Source of the DNA: Bradysia coprophila
Taxonomy: Eukaryota; Arthropoda; Insecta; Diptera; Sciaridae
Length of the DNA: 64,000 nt
Assembly: GCF_014529535.1 (NCBI RefSeq)
Contig: NW_023503329.1
Coordinates: forward strand, 1 to 64,000
Direction: 5' to 3'
Shown here in pieces: positions 50,001-61,291 of this stretch. The notes under the pieces are model-generated. The model had not been told where the DNA came from. It searched no databases and saw nothing but the letters and a program-made list of their open reading frames with translations. Each line of letters begins with the position of its first letter. Positions within the stretch are counted from its first letter, which is position 1. The translations under genes were made by a program, and so were the position numbers.

Positions 50001-51154
50001 AAAAACCAAATTTAAAAAATCAAACTGAAACATAAACACGCCATGACACCGTCACTCATTCATATTACCCATAAATAAAACACAAATCTAGTACACTGTC
50101 AAGAATTTGTCAATTTTCAGTGAATAAATGAGAAATTATTGAAGTTTTCCGAGAATAAATGTGACATTATCGAAGTTAGCCGTGCGCAAATGACTATTTA
50201 TCGAAATTTTCAGTTAATAAACGTACGTTCTGTGAATGACGTGTTTAAATCTAGCCCATTTTGATTCTAAAAGTGACACTCCAATTGTGACAACCCCGCA
50301 AATTATTTGTAGGGATTTATCGGCAATGTAAAAAAATCAATCCAAAATGTTAAGGTGTTAAGGTGTCTACTCAAGAATTTTCAGCCTATTGAATGGGTTT
50401 ACATAAGCAAGCAACTCTCATTCAAATCCTCAAATTAGTGAAAACTGGAGGACAGTTGCAAAGCATTTACGGTTCATGCAATTTTTCCTAAATCCACTCA
50501 TCTCTGAGGCAAACCTAATTACCATTCTCCATTATCTCTCGTTACAGTCATCTGTATGCTAGCTGCTCCGCCGGTAAAATCTATAAAATCGCCAATGTAT
50601 GGTGTCCCAGTGCCTATGTGAGATCCATAAGGATTGTTTAATTTTGTCAACAAAAAAAAGTGTCCCAAATCCTTATTTACCGGCATAGTTGATGATGGCC
50701 AGTTTTATTGGCCTTGGCAATTCCTCCAACATTCGAATTCTTTGCGAATTGACGAATTGGTCAAACATTATTCCTGTGGTGTTTGGATCCAGAAAATATG
50801 GACTCACCCATGCTACAGAAAGCATCAATAGTTATTTGCGTATGTATCTTGGACGGATTGATTTCAGGCAATTTAGCGAGTTGTTGCCCGAACGAAGTGA
50901 TGGCTACAAGCGAAAGTGCCTAAAATCAATCGTCCAAGACAGGTGCGTATGTACTTATGTCATGCAGAGGGACGAAAACCCGAGAAAAAAAGAGTCCAAA
51001 ATTGACGTAAATTTCGTCCCCGAAGCATGAAAACTAATTTGAGTAAATTAAATGGTCATTTTGTCAGCGGTTTAAATTTACCTTGACCGAATACTGTTGA
51101 GAATACTGATGAGAATACTGTTAAAATAATTACTACCCGCGATTGCGTCATCAT
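38068..51154 (-). CDS. BtR/Cad1-type midgut cadherin (Cry-toxin-receptor family)
   Basis: Large single-pass cell-adhesion protein, 1701 aa from 34 exons: 51154-51082, 50812-50681, 50613-50523, 49072-48895, 48839-48670, 48602-48422, 48363-48282, 48215-48121, 48061-47882, 47819-47640, 47582-47389, 47323-47165, 47075-47012, 46936-46767, 46702-46536, 46473-46360, 46058-45998, 45936-45771, 45694-45559, 45493-45302, 45239-45036, 44950-44680, 44626-44496, 44349-44258, 44194-44068, 40573-40463, 40396-40215, 40099-39998, 39800-39602, 39567-39514, 39134-39025, 38951-38797, 38726-38282 and 38205-38068. All phases agree. There is a signal peptide and about 11 cadherin repeats with calcium motifs (VDDVNDNYP, IEDVNDNEP, LLDVNDNAP, VNDVNDNPP). 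The N-terminal NYAGGTGTPYI, DNGEWAIFIENRQDYENP and AIDGDTGLNEPIHYRL resemble lepidopteran BtR. The transmembrane helix is at about 1550-1573, followed by an acidic tail of about 128 residues. The weakest splice choice is exon 30 (end 39514). Confidence 0.9.
40815..40995. repeat. Palindromic element in cadherin 3.5-kb intron
   Basis: The inverted arms include GAAAATAGATTTGG/CTAAATCTATTTTC and CAATAACTATCGCGA with its near-complement GGCCGTTATTG. It is related to sequence at 25745-25900 and 41150-41305. It has no ORF. Confidence 0.7.
41343..42560. mobile_element. Foldback-like element in cadherin intron
   Basis: The outer arms 41343-41435 and 42474-42560 are reverse complements (GTTATGGAGTTTTATCGATT against AATCGATAAAACTCCATAAC). 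Inner arms at about 41650-41700 and 42399-42445 also pair (ATTGCCTGCTCATGCGAAAA). Inside the left arm is a palindrome at 41436-41650 starting TACGTTGGATGCTGCGAAAG, which recurs at 57302-57432. It has no transposase. Confidence 0.78.
42690..43315. repeat. Degenerate minisatellite of TCGAATA / TCGGATA units
   Basis: Short units such as AGTCGAATAGTCGGATA and ATACTCGGATATAGTCGAAT repeat irregularly for over 600 bp. It gives long spurious minus-strand frames rich in RLFDCIR. It lies in the 3.5-kb cadherin intron between exons 25 and 26. Confidence 0.9.
43775..43975. mobile_element. MITE family A copy 3
   Basis: The ends match copy 1: TTTGTGTCTGCATTTGCTTC on the left and the complement of an AGACATAAATTC block on the right, with CAGCTG inside both. 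Length is about 200 bp. It lies in the same cadherin intron, next to exon 25. Confidence 0.78.
49568..49965. repeat. Three hairpins in cadherin intron 3
   Basis: At 49568-49620 the arms carry CTCGGGGTCTGCTGTCA and its complement. At 49693-49749 the 24-bp arms are perfect around a 9-bp loop (CTACAGTGAACGACATCTCA and onward). At about 49853-49965 the arms carry GGTAGTAAATGGG and TTTTGCGCAC with their complements. They are probably MITEs. Confidence 0.78.
50850..51030. repeat. Palindromic repeat in cadherin intron 1
   Basis: TTGGACGGATTGATTTCAGG and the complementary CCTAAAATCAATCGTCCAAG flank a loop with GAACGAAGTGATGGCTACAA. The same palindrome occurs twice at 16478-16765. The flank with CGAAAACCCGAGAAAAA is shared as well. 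Confidence 0.75.
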
Positions 51155-51387
51155 AAATTTCAATTTTAGTTTTAAATAATTTATTTTGTATGGAATATTA
51201 TCGGATAATTATTGTTGCACGAAAGAGTTTCACCGACAATTGTTGCATATAAATGGTCCTCATTAGTATCTGGAAATAAAAAAAAAATGTTTGAGAAAAA
51301 TGTGTAACGAAATTTTCATTCATTTTCAGTTGCGACGCATATCGTTCATTAGATAAAATAGTTTCAGTAATTGGCAGTCGCTATATG

Positions 51388-51578
51388 CACGGCAGCGTAA
51401 AACAAACCAGGCAGGAGCGGTTCATTTTCGAAACGTCAAATATGGGACCTAATACATGGGATGCAAATGAACTCAAATGAACACTGACATAAATTGAAAA
51501 ATTTTATTCGCAAAATATCAAGGGCTACTAGATTATTCAGGTCCCTAGTCAAACAAGCACTCCTGCCTGGTTAACGTG
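51388..51578. mobile_element. MITE family B copy 2
   Basis: It starts CACGGCAGCGTAAAACAAAC and continues into CCAGGCAGGAGCGG. The interior matches copy 1 (30269-30470) with few changes. The right end is shortened by about 10 bp (GGTTAACGTG). It lies just upstream of the cadherin start. Confidence 0.85.
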
Positions 51579-51805
51579 CTTAGAAACGTATAATTAATAC
51601 TGCTGCGAACTGAGTGAAATGTTGCGGAAAAGTGATGAATAAAGTCGGTAAAAGTGGAAGCCCGCGTAAAATATCCCACTTTCGTGATGAAATGTGAGAA
51701 ATCAGAGAAATCAGGGAATTTCCGACATGGGCGAAGCAGTACGTGCTTTTGTTTCACAAAAATATCTGTGCATATTCCAGTACAGGTTTAATTTAAATAA
51801 ATTGT

Positions 51806-51834
51806 CAACGCACTTCAAGCATGAGTGGTACTCT
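51806..51834. mobile_element. MITE family C, fragment cut by a retrotransposon
   Basis: AACGCACTTCAAGCATGAGT and TGGTACTCT match the family C left end. The sequence then passes directly into the TGAATGAATGAA tail of the non-LTR element. The other half was not found nearby. Confidence 0.7.
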
Positions 51835-53130
51835 CAATGAATGAATGAATTTATTTATCACCGCCAAGACTGGCTGAATAAAACAATGATAGCATACATC
51901 AAAACTTACACTACACAATAAATAAACTTAATTTTACATCACAATCAGAGCATCACAGTCCGTCGTCATAACGTTTTTCCATAATTTCACTTTTAAATAA
52001 AGTCCTGCCGTTACACCTAGTCACTACATCTTTATGTTCATTGATTAACTTTATCATCCGTACAACTGGCTGATTCGACAAATATACGGTCGTCACCCTC
52101 GGTTCAACCAGTAGCTGCAGAGTAGAGTGTCGAAGATCGTAGACGCTCTCATTCCGTATAAAATTCGGTGAAATGATGTCATCCTTGATATTTCCCTTAT
52201 AAATGTCAAAGGCAAGCACGGCATCTGCAACTGTTCTGTCTCTTCTCCAAACTTTGCAAATTCAGCAGCCTACACCGATCCTCGTATGGAGCCAATCTAT
52301 ATGTTGTCGCATTAGTACGACTTTCCAGTAGATATATGACGAATTGTTTCTGTATGGACTCGACGACATCAATGTATATCTGTGCAGCTGGGTTCCATAT
52401 AGTCGAAGCGAATTCCAATCTCGAACGAACGTACGCTACATAGAGAATCCTTTGCGTTTCTTTGGTGAAATTTCCGTTCGAAAAATGTTTAATGCATCCA
52501 ACCATCTGTCGAGCCTTCATCGTCATTTGCTCGATGTGATATCCAGGATGGTACCATCTGTTGAAAAAGACGCTCAAGTCATTCATTTCTTCGACGCGTT
52601 CAATCACATGATCGCCCATTGTGTAATACGTCGACCAAGTCATCAATGAAAACGGTGAACATTACTGGTCCCAAAGAACTTCCAGGTGGTACTCCAGATG
52701 GTGACTCGTACAATCTGGACTTCGACTTTCCAATTTGAACATAATTTACACGGCCGATCAAATATTGCCACAACCATCTTGCAGTGTCTTTACCAATTCC
52801 AAATCTGGCAAATTTGATGATCAACAGCATGATGATCAGTTTGTCGAATGCTGCCTTGTAGTCGCCATAGAATGTATCCAATTGACAGTTCCGTTCGAAT
52901 GCTTTGTGTGCAAGCGTAGTCTGGCCTAACAAATTCGTCACAACTGACCTCTTGTCTCTGAACCCATGTTGAGCACTTTTCAATTGCGGCTGTATCATTT
53001 TACTGAGTTCACGTTTAACGGCCACATCATGGACTTTCATGAGCATCGTTTGGATGGCAATAACTCTGTAGTTTTTGACGTCTGTTTTGGAACCTTTCTT
53101 TTTGTATCATTCCTATTTTAAAAATTGATG
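51835..53130 (-). pseudogene. Decayed Jockey/CR1-like non-LTR retrotransposon
   Basis: On the minus strand, 53046-52600 encodes reverse transcriptase fingers/palm (SAQHGFRDKRSVVTNL, DYKAAFDKL, GVPPGSSLGPVMFTVFIDDL). After a frame change, 52646-52206 encodes the post-catalytic part (RILYVAYVRSRLEFASTIWN, LAPYEDRCRLLNL), and a further frame change leads into the C-terminal tail at 52219-51953. About 75 residues that should carry the YADD catalytic motif are missing at the junction. The 5' part is absent. The 3' end has a (TTCA)n-type tail at about 51836-51850. The element is inactive. Confidence 0.85.
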
Positions 53131-53224
53131 GTTTCGAATAACTTTCGGCACTTCTCTTCGTAATATGAGCCGTGTAATGGTATGTTATGTTACAAGTGTT
53201 GTAATATTGATATTTAAGCACTAG

Positions 53225-54194
53225 ACCGAAGTTAAATTAGTTATTTATGCCACTGGTTGATAAATGCTTTTTTAGACAGTAGATGTTGCGAGTGTAGAGC
53301 GTCACGGGTCTCGAGAGATGTAACGGTTTTACTGATAAAACAACAGACAAGGTTGCTGGAAAATGTTTTCCCGTTGTGACATAGATTGTAGAGCATTCCT
53401 ATAAATGATTTCCTCAAATGTTAAAGTTATCAGAATAATAGAAGAAAGGTCAACCGAGGTATGACGTTCTTATTGTACTAAATGGCAAAGTGTATCACAT
53501 CTAGAGATCAATGAACATTAAACGACAAAGTTGAAAAGGTAAAGAGGCTTGACATCACAAATGTATGGATTTGTAAATTTGAATACGTTGATGAATAAGC
53601 AATGCATGTGATTGTGGAAAAATGACAACAAAACCGTTTTGTCAAAACGTACAAATTAAATAAATCTTGTCATTATATGTTCATCAGCCGGCTGGTCGGT
53701 TAACGATTCTTTATAATAGAATTCACATTAGGCTTATTAAGTGGCCAATGGACCTGGTATAGTACTAAATTTGAAACAAATAATCAACTCGAAAAAAACA
53801 ACAACGATTGGTTGTGACACTGAATCTTGCTAAACACATAATGGCTTTCAATATTTACTGTAACGAGATTGCTGAAACAAAATGCCATTCACGACAGAGT
53901 ACACACTTTTCTTCGTCAGATAGAATCTTTTTAATTGAGTTTTGATGTTTTCAAATAATTTTTTTTTGTGATTTAGAATCGGACTTTTTTTGTTTATTTA
54001 TTTTTTTCATTACGCAGTTTTGACGTGATGTGTTTGGGAAACTTACAATTTTTTTTTTGGTTCGAAGTTTTTGTTTTAACTATTTCAATAACGTATCATT
54101 GACAGGGAGGTATACCTAAAGTAAATTAAATTAATTTTTGATAAGACAATTTCACATTCGATGAAAACCAGGGCCTATTTTTGGCTAATTTTAG
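53225..54194. other. Gene-free AT-rich stretch
   Basis: I see no ORF, motif or strong repeat in this stretch of about 1 kb upstream of the cadherin locus. Confidence 0.5.
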
Positions 54195-54867
54195 TAGGGT
54201 TCCCATTTGTCCTCTTTTTAGAGGACAAGTCCTCTTTTTTCATCTCGTTCTTCTTTTTTACAAAAATTCTAAGAACATCACTTTTTTGAAGAAGACGTCG
54301 TCTTTGTGCTCTTTTTTCAGCTCTTCATCTTATTTAAGTAAATTTGATGCAGCTCATACCTAAAGAACGAAAGATTTTCGCTGCTCGAATTTAACTAATA
54401 ATCTTCTCTGTCAGAGAATCTCTGAACGGTAATACAACGAAATCTTCATCACAAAAAAAAAAAAATCGCTCGCTCCGCTCGCATTCTTTACCACCTCATT
54501 TTTTCATACCTTAAAATAAAAGTTAGTTTACAAGAACAGCGTAGCGTGTGTGAGATACGAAAGATCACGCAAGGATAAGGTAAAACGAAGTCTGTATTCA
54601 GGTAATATGGAGTGGATGTTATCACTGATAAGAATCCAAAAGAATATCAGGAAGATTTCCATGCATATTGTACACAGAATTTTTTGTTTTTAGCATGAAC
54701 TGGTGTAAATTACACAATATTTGCACAAAGAGCATGTACAGTTGCTGTAATTACGTGTCAGAAATTCACTTTTCGTCCTCTTTTTTTAAATGTCAAGGCG
54801 TCCTCTTTAGTACTCTTTTTTGATGCCGAAATGTCCTCTTTTTCAAAATTGAAAAATGGGAACCCTA
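54195..54867. mobile_element. Inverted-repeat element with TAGGGTTCCCATTT ends
   Basis: The termini TAGGGTTCCCATTTGTCCTC and the complement of TAGGGTTCCCATTTTTCAAT enclose 673 bp rich in TCCTCTTTTT. The flanks ATTTTAG (54188-54194) and ATCTTAG (54868-54874) differ at one base and could be an aged target duplication. No transposase is present. Confidence 0.78.
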
Positions 54868-56968
54868 ATCTTAGCAGATTTTGTAAACATTTTCCACAAG
54901 TTGGAAAATTTTAGCAAATCAATTTTCCAAAAATAGGTTCGGATGAAAATGTTTGCGTATTGACTCTATTCCACAATAGAAATTGGTTCGACAAATGATT
55001 TTGTTAGTATCACGTCTTACAGGTAAGATATGTACATACGTAAGCTAAGCTATACGTAATTGGTTTAGATACGTATACTTAACAGAAAACCTTTATCTTG
55101 GAGATGAGCTGTAATTCGAAACGCATTCATAGAATATTTAAAGCGAAAAAGTGTATTTTCCGAATTTTGCCCTACCTTCAGATATTTACATATTTCATAA
55201 AGAACCTCTAATCTGTGTCACTTTGCTGGTATGCTGCTAAAGAGGCACTATATCTACGGAGAGAGGAACTAATTAAGGCTGTAAACTTTGGGCTTACAAC
55301 CTTGGAATTAATGGACTATTAATAATGGTATATACTTTAGGCAGTCTAGATTGATTCGTCACACTATTTTTTACTCTCATTGCTCTATTCGCAACTGAAC
55401 TCCAAGACACAGTTCAACGTTGTTTAGCTATTATTCCTCAGAGCATAGCACTTCAAGCAAAAGTGCTTCGAGTAACAGCTGCCAAATTTTCAATTTTTTC
55501 AAGATTTTTTTACATTGCCAAAATGTTTTGATACACTGTCCCGTTTCAGTACTCTATTTAGAGTACCACTCATGCTTGAAGTGCGGTGCTCAGAGCCAAA
55601 AAAAATGACGTATACATATCGTTTATCAGTTCTTCATAAGACCATGTATTGAAACTTTCTACGTCATATGAATAGTTAAAATTAGAAACATGGCATGTCT
55701 CATTAGCGAATTATAAGAATAAGATGCTCGATTGTCATTTCATATTTAGTTAAGGATGACGCTGAATTTATCTGCACGTCAAAAGTATGTTTGTTTGTAT
55801 GGAAAGTAGGGTGGCGGAGTGTGGGGAAATGTTGTCTGGACACCTAAGCTCAAATGTAATAGATTTCTGGACAATTATCTTGCATTTCTAGTACATTTCG
55901 TCATAATATTACTAATGTTAACACTCTACTTTCATGTGATCCAACTTCACTGCATATATACCAGTTACCATAGTGAATTCACTATTTTCTGGTGAAATAA
56001 GTTAACTTATTTCCGAAGAAAATAGAGCGCATCGAATGAAGTACCCAAAAAAAAAATTGTGGCTACTGTACAGGCCAATGGAAGTTTCCTTTAACATAGG
56101 AAAATGTTGTTTTCAAATGAATAGTGAAATGTGAAATGTCTCAGACTTTTATGTTTTTAGTACGTATTGTCATGTATCACTGAATTATTTTTTCATGAAT
56201 AAACTGCACTGCTGTGACATTTCATGGGAATGAATTAATGTGAAGTTGTTACACAAAAAAATAGTCCAGTGAGAATGAAGTACTATACAAAAAATGTGGC
56301 GCCTCTACAGGCCAACTGACTGGACGAATATACCATATAAGATAGGAACACTGTGATAAAGCAAAAAAAAGTTCATCAATCACCACTTGCTACGAACTAT
56401 GAACGTTATGCTCGCGCTTTTTAGATTAGATTTGTCGATTCGGTCGAGACCACATTTTTGTTATTAGTTTAAAGTGTCCTGAATCTTCGCATAATGTTAG
56501 TCATTTCTTCGTGCGGATTGAATGCGTCTACCAAATAACTACTTATAATTTTGCAACAAAACAATGCATGCGCATAATCAAAACTCTTAGTTGACATTGT
56601 GATTAAAAACGGTTTTTAATCAGCCTAACACTTGTATCTTTCTTGCCATTCAGCTAAATTATGAAACAACAAAAGAAATATTTAATCAAACGTGTTCCAA
56701 TGGTGGTTTTTATCGCTATTTTACAGACAATACAAAAACTTTTTGCGAACATGATTAAATTCAGGAAATGAGTACTTGATATTGAAATTAGTTCGTAGAA
56801 GAGTGGAGATACACTAATCTCAAATTGTGCAGCTAATTTTTCGTATTAGTTGACAAGACAAACGGGACTGTCTTATATAACAAAGCTTCTTTTATGCTGG
56901 TGCTTGTAATAAGGGTATTACATGTACAGGCAATAACCTTTACATCACTCGAACAGTAAAACGTTATA
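54868..56968. other. Gene-free stretch
   Basis: It contains the family C MITE at 55445-55588 and a half-copy of the TGTCTCATTAGCGAATTA repeat at about 55690. Nothing else is recognisable. Confidence 0.5.
55445..55588. mobile_element. hAT-type MITE, family C copy 3 (144 bp, inverted)
   Basis: It is in the opposite orientation to copies 1 and 4: the block GTACCACTCATGCTTGAAGT lies at the right end. A perfect 8-bp duplication CTCAGAGC flanks it (55437-55444 and 55589-55596). Confidence 0.9.
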
Positions 56969-57251
56969 CTGCACACTGGAAATAAAGTGATATCTCGTAT
57001 CACGATGAGTAAAAGCAATGAAAGTCTAGATCAGGTATGGTCGATCGGCGAATTCGTCTTAAACGCACTCACATTTTATGTCAAAATAATATGAAAATGA
57101 GTGCGTTTTAGTACGAAAATCAAATTTTTATGTCCTCCGGATGGACAATAGACCATACCTGTTTTACACTTTCATTGAGTAAAAGTACCTCGGGCTGCCG
57201 TCTTCGGATACTTTTTCTCATCTGGATACGAGATATCACTTTACTTCCCTT
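56969..57251. repeat. Hairpin element split by a MITE
   Basis: The arms AAGTGATATCTCGTATCACG (left) and TGGATACGAGATATCACTTT (right) pair. They are separated by the MITE at 57016-57177, which entered near the right boundary of the left arm. Confidence 0.8.
57016..57177. mobile_element. hAT-type MITE, 162 bp
   Basis: The inverted ends are CAATGAAAGTCTAGATCAGG and the complement of CAATGAAAGTGTAAAACAGG, both continuing into TATGGTC. A perfect 8-bp duplication AGTAAAAG lies at 57008-57015 and 57178-57185. Confidence 0.92.
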
Positions 57252-57301
57252 GTATAGTAATGTGCTATTACAGATGGCTAGGTAGACAACAATCACAACA
57301 A

Positions 57302-57432
57302 TGTTAGATTACATTGGATGCTGCGAAAGAAATTCATTAGATAGCAATTTTGTGATAAAAACAAACTTCGGAGAGTTTGCGAGTATCGCAAAGTTGTTTA
57401 CGAATTAATCAACTAGTAGCATCCAATGTATT
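57302..57432. repeat. Palindrome TACATTGGATGCTGCGAAAG
   Basis: The left block TTACATTGGATGCTGCGAAA pairs loosely with the right block TAGCATCCAATGTATT. It is a decayed copy of the palindrome inside 41436-41650. Confidence 0.65.
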
Positions 57433-58778
57433 TTGCCGAAAATATTCTTAATGTAATGGACCATTTTCGCAGGAGGCAAACTGCTATACAATGGTTAACT
57501 TTGGCATAGGGAGGGTAATAAAATAGTTGAATGATGCAGTAGATTTTAGTAAGATCTGGAAAATCCAACCGTTTCTTCGGTGCTATCTTGGGTTTGCATG
57601 CAACCTTGAATGCTAGAAACAATAAAATGTCGATCTAACTACCACAGCACTAGGTTTATGATCACTGTCATGCAGATCCAACATATTTGAGAAACGACAA
57701 GGATTGGAATCCTCTTGCCTTCAACTTTTTAAATCCAAGTTCAAAATTTTAACGTTAATTTCCACATATTTCTTTTAGACGAGTCTATGAGACAGTCCAC
57801 TGTTATAGGCTTCAGGCACAATCTTTTTTAACGATATACTTCCTGCAAGTTCAGCTTGCTCATTGGTCAGCAGAGATAATAGCATTGACAATTCACGTTA
57901 AACACGGAACCGGACTCGGATTCACATTAATTAATTAACTGGAAACAATAAATCATTAACTAATTCACCTTAATCGAGAATTTTGGCTCCCAACAACTGT
58001 AAACGAACCATGAAAACTTATTAATTGAGTCGCACTATTCCCTGTATACAACGCGATTGTTTTACAAAAATTATTTTTATTTTCTTCGTATTATCGATGT
58101 GACGCGTTTTAATTGACTGAAAAAGCAATTTTCTTCAACCAAAAATTATTGATCTATTATTGCTACTATCAGAGGACTGATAACGTGTTATCATTCAATT
58201 TAAAAGTGAAAAAGTACGTACGAGTATTGGCAATGATTAATGCCATCAAATAGAATTTCCGAGTGATATAATTGAATTTGTGTGGAGCCTACACTGTGGA
58301 TACAAAATTTGTTTCTTTTCTCTCTTTTTTTAATTGCTTTTCAAACAGTAACCGGATGGAAGACCCAATCAACCAGGATATCTGTATTTTAGTGCAAATT
58401 TAGAAATATTACTGATCTTTGTTGAAGAGTTTGTACGAGTTTTTACACCGCAATAAACCAGCTGTTACCTATAGGTGTGAAAGGAAGTTCTCGTAATCGG
58501 GCAGTGTCATTGCAAATATCACTTGCAAATATTCCCTTACTTTGGTGGCTACATGATCTATTTAACTGCTAGAATCAATTGCGTTGGAGATGCCTTTTTC
58601 TCAAACCTATCATAAGAGATTCATTCGTTGTCGTTGTTTCATTGAAAATTTTGATTTCTTAAATATGAACTTCGCTCACATAATTTTCCAATTTTCAACA
58701 GACCATCTCGTAGAACGCACTCACCACCACCGAAGCTAACTGTGACGTAAGTTAAATAAATGGTTTATAAGCTTCGGT
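57433..58778. other. Gene-free stretch
   Basis: No gene, RNA or clear repeat is visible in this stretch of about 1.3 kb. Confidence 0.5.
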
Positions 58779-58935
58779 AACGTACTTCAAGCATGAGTGG
58801 TACTCTAAATAGAGTACTGAAACTCGACAGTGTATCGAACAATTTTTTGCACTGTAAAAAATTTGGAACAAATTTTCATACAAAATAGTATTCTATTTGG
58901 TCATCATTCGAAGCACTTTTGCTCGAAGTGCGTTG
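58779..58935. mobile_element. hAT-type MITE, family C copy 4 (157 bp)
   Basis: It begins AACGTACTTCAAGCATGAGT and ends GCTCGAAGTGCGTTG, with a perfect 8-bp duplication GCTTCGGT (58771-58778 and 58936-58943). Its interior is close to that of copy 1. Confidence 0.92.
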
Positions 58936-59499
58936 GCTTCGGTCAACAATGGATTTTTTTTATTAGATTCTACCACTTTTCGTTTAGAATCAACTTTTAC
59001 TACATTTTTCCTACACCTGCGTCAAAATGGGTGTTTGGATGAAGGAAACGTTACAAAATTTTTGTCAATCTATATATTGTGTTTGGGAAATTTTGTTTAG
59101 AGCTTGGGATCTGTTGGTTCAGCATCAACTTTTTCTACATTTTTCCTACGTCGTCAAAATCGAATTTTTTAGAATTTAACATGTTTCCGAGGGGACCGTT
59201 TCCAAGTACCCAACATCTTAAAATGGTAAAAGTAACGGAGTGACTATTCGCCACCAGTGTCGAATAGCCACACAACACAGTGGATGCTATATGACACTGT
59301 TGTCGAATAGCCAAACAACCATAGTTCTAACAAAATAACGAATTTTAAGAATTGAAAACTGAGTCGTCAACCGTGCACGAAACAAATTAAAATTCAAAAA
59401 ATTTCGAAATAAATTCGCTAGGCAAGTTCCATGACCTTGTCGAATTGACGTCTCAAGTGTGGTCGAAATTCCAAGTTAAAAGCGCGTAATACTTTCTAC

Positions 59500-59815
59500 T
59501 TTTGTTAACGTAGTACGTTAACGTTAAAAAAAGCTTCCAAAAATAAATTAAGAGTGGCACAAAGAGTCATGGAACGGAGTATGCATGGAATTACGCTCAG
59601 AGCGCTCAGAGATAGAATAGCAAATCAATGGATTCAACAACAAACAAATGTCGTCGATGTCATGGAGCTGGGCGGAACATATTGCAAGAAGGACGGACAA
59701 ACGTTGGACCAAAAAGATCATGAACTGGAGACCACCTAAAACACGGCCTAGAGGTTGACCATCAGAAAGATGGAATAATGGTATAAAGAGAATTGCAGGC
59801 GTACGTGGCTAATCG
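59500..59815 (+). pseudogene. RTE-clade retrotransposon fragment, second copy
   Basis: The plus strand encodes RVAQRVMERSMHGITLRA, then IANQWIQQQTNVVDVME. This is the same protein segment as the copy at 15473-15948. About 20 bp is missing after VVDVME, shifting the frame, and a stop interrupts the RPRG region. No target duplication is seen. It is older than the other copy. Confidence 0.85.
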
Positions 59816-61291
59816 ACACATCTTAAAATGATAAAAGTAATCAAAATAAATAGATAAAATTGATTTACTCATAAATTCGATGTTTTTTTGATGCATGAAA
59901 TAAGATAAACTAGGAGTGAGCACCACCGTTTCCGAATGTTTTATTTTTGTATACGCAGAATTTCTGAGAGCATATTACGGAAAACATTCGGTCCCACACC
60001 TAATTTTTCAACTTTAACGTAAAAAGTATTTAAAATGCAGGCGGACCAAAAACACCACATTCTCTCACCAGGTAGAGAACCAAAACAACAATTTTTTCTC
60101 TCACTATTTCTCTCACGTTTCGTTTCGTTCGGCTACGCATCGCATCAACAAAATGCACACGAAAACTCTACTTTTCATACCGAGTAATGTAATGTACGAA
60201 AAATTATGACGTTAAAACGTTTTTGCAAAATTTCGAAAATTTACAGAGACTCTGTTGTCAAACCTTCATCCCATGTAACGAGCGTATGCTACTTGTTAAT
60301 CGATCGTTGGGGAGCGTCATCAATCTGTAAATCTGTTCCTAATTTTTTTTTCGAATTCCAATAATTTTTGTCTGGTCACTTAACGGACTTCAGTGACTTC
60401 TAATGGAATTAAAATTTAGATTACTTCATTTATCTGAACCGACAATCGCATCACATTTATTGTTCATGTATCACAATCGACACCAACATATATATACAGA
60501 ACCTAGCGAACTTAGTATATATGCACATGTACGTATTAATCATGAAATTCATTCAGCAAACTTAATTGTTTCAAACGGACTCTAATTAACTCTGAGTCAT
60601 TTTGTCGTTGAACGAAATTTTATTTTTTTTGGGAAAAGAAATTTTTGTATTAATTTATTTGTCAGCTTATCTATTCGATTGTTTTATGTTACCTTTGAGT
60701 CGCTGCTTGTACGTATTTAGTTCGATAAAATAATCGCATTTTGCATTTTAATCATGCCATTTTTCGGCTCGTTAATGAAAAGACCAGTTAGTCCAGCGCA
60801 GAGAGGATTATTGTGTAGCAGTTTGACTATTTTTTTCCAAAGCGCGAAAATATATTTGAAAAATGAAAATCTCTCTTTGGATAAAAGAGTGAGAGCGAAC
60901 TTTGGAAACGTGAGACTGTGGTCCGAAATTGTTCCCTAGATGCTGAATTGATATTTTTCGGATATTTTACTTGTCTTACAAAAGTTGCACAGAGTACAGA
61001 GTTGTAGTGGGTCAGTGGGTCATGAAATTATCTTCTTCGACTAACATTTGAGACTCGATCTTATGCGCACACCTCAGGGACTGATTGATTTCCAGAACCT
61101 CGCGCTCCTCGGGCTCACTTGGGATGTTCTCCGTTACATCGAAAGAAAAAAATCATTTTCCTTTCACTACAAGAGACAACTCACAATTTTATTTACGAAA
61201 ACAAATATCACAATCTCTGACAACAACAATTTTAGTCGCAAAATTAATTACTTTTTAACATAATTTAACACATAACGTTATCGGGATGTCG
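59816..61291. other. Gene-free stretch 3' of the transporter gene
   Basis: About 1.5 kb of AT-rich DNA. The small ORFs at 60403, 60754 and 61048 have no recognisable domain. Confidence 0.5.
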
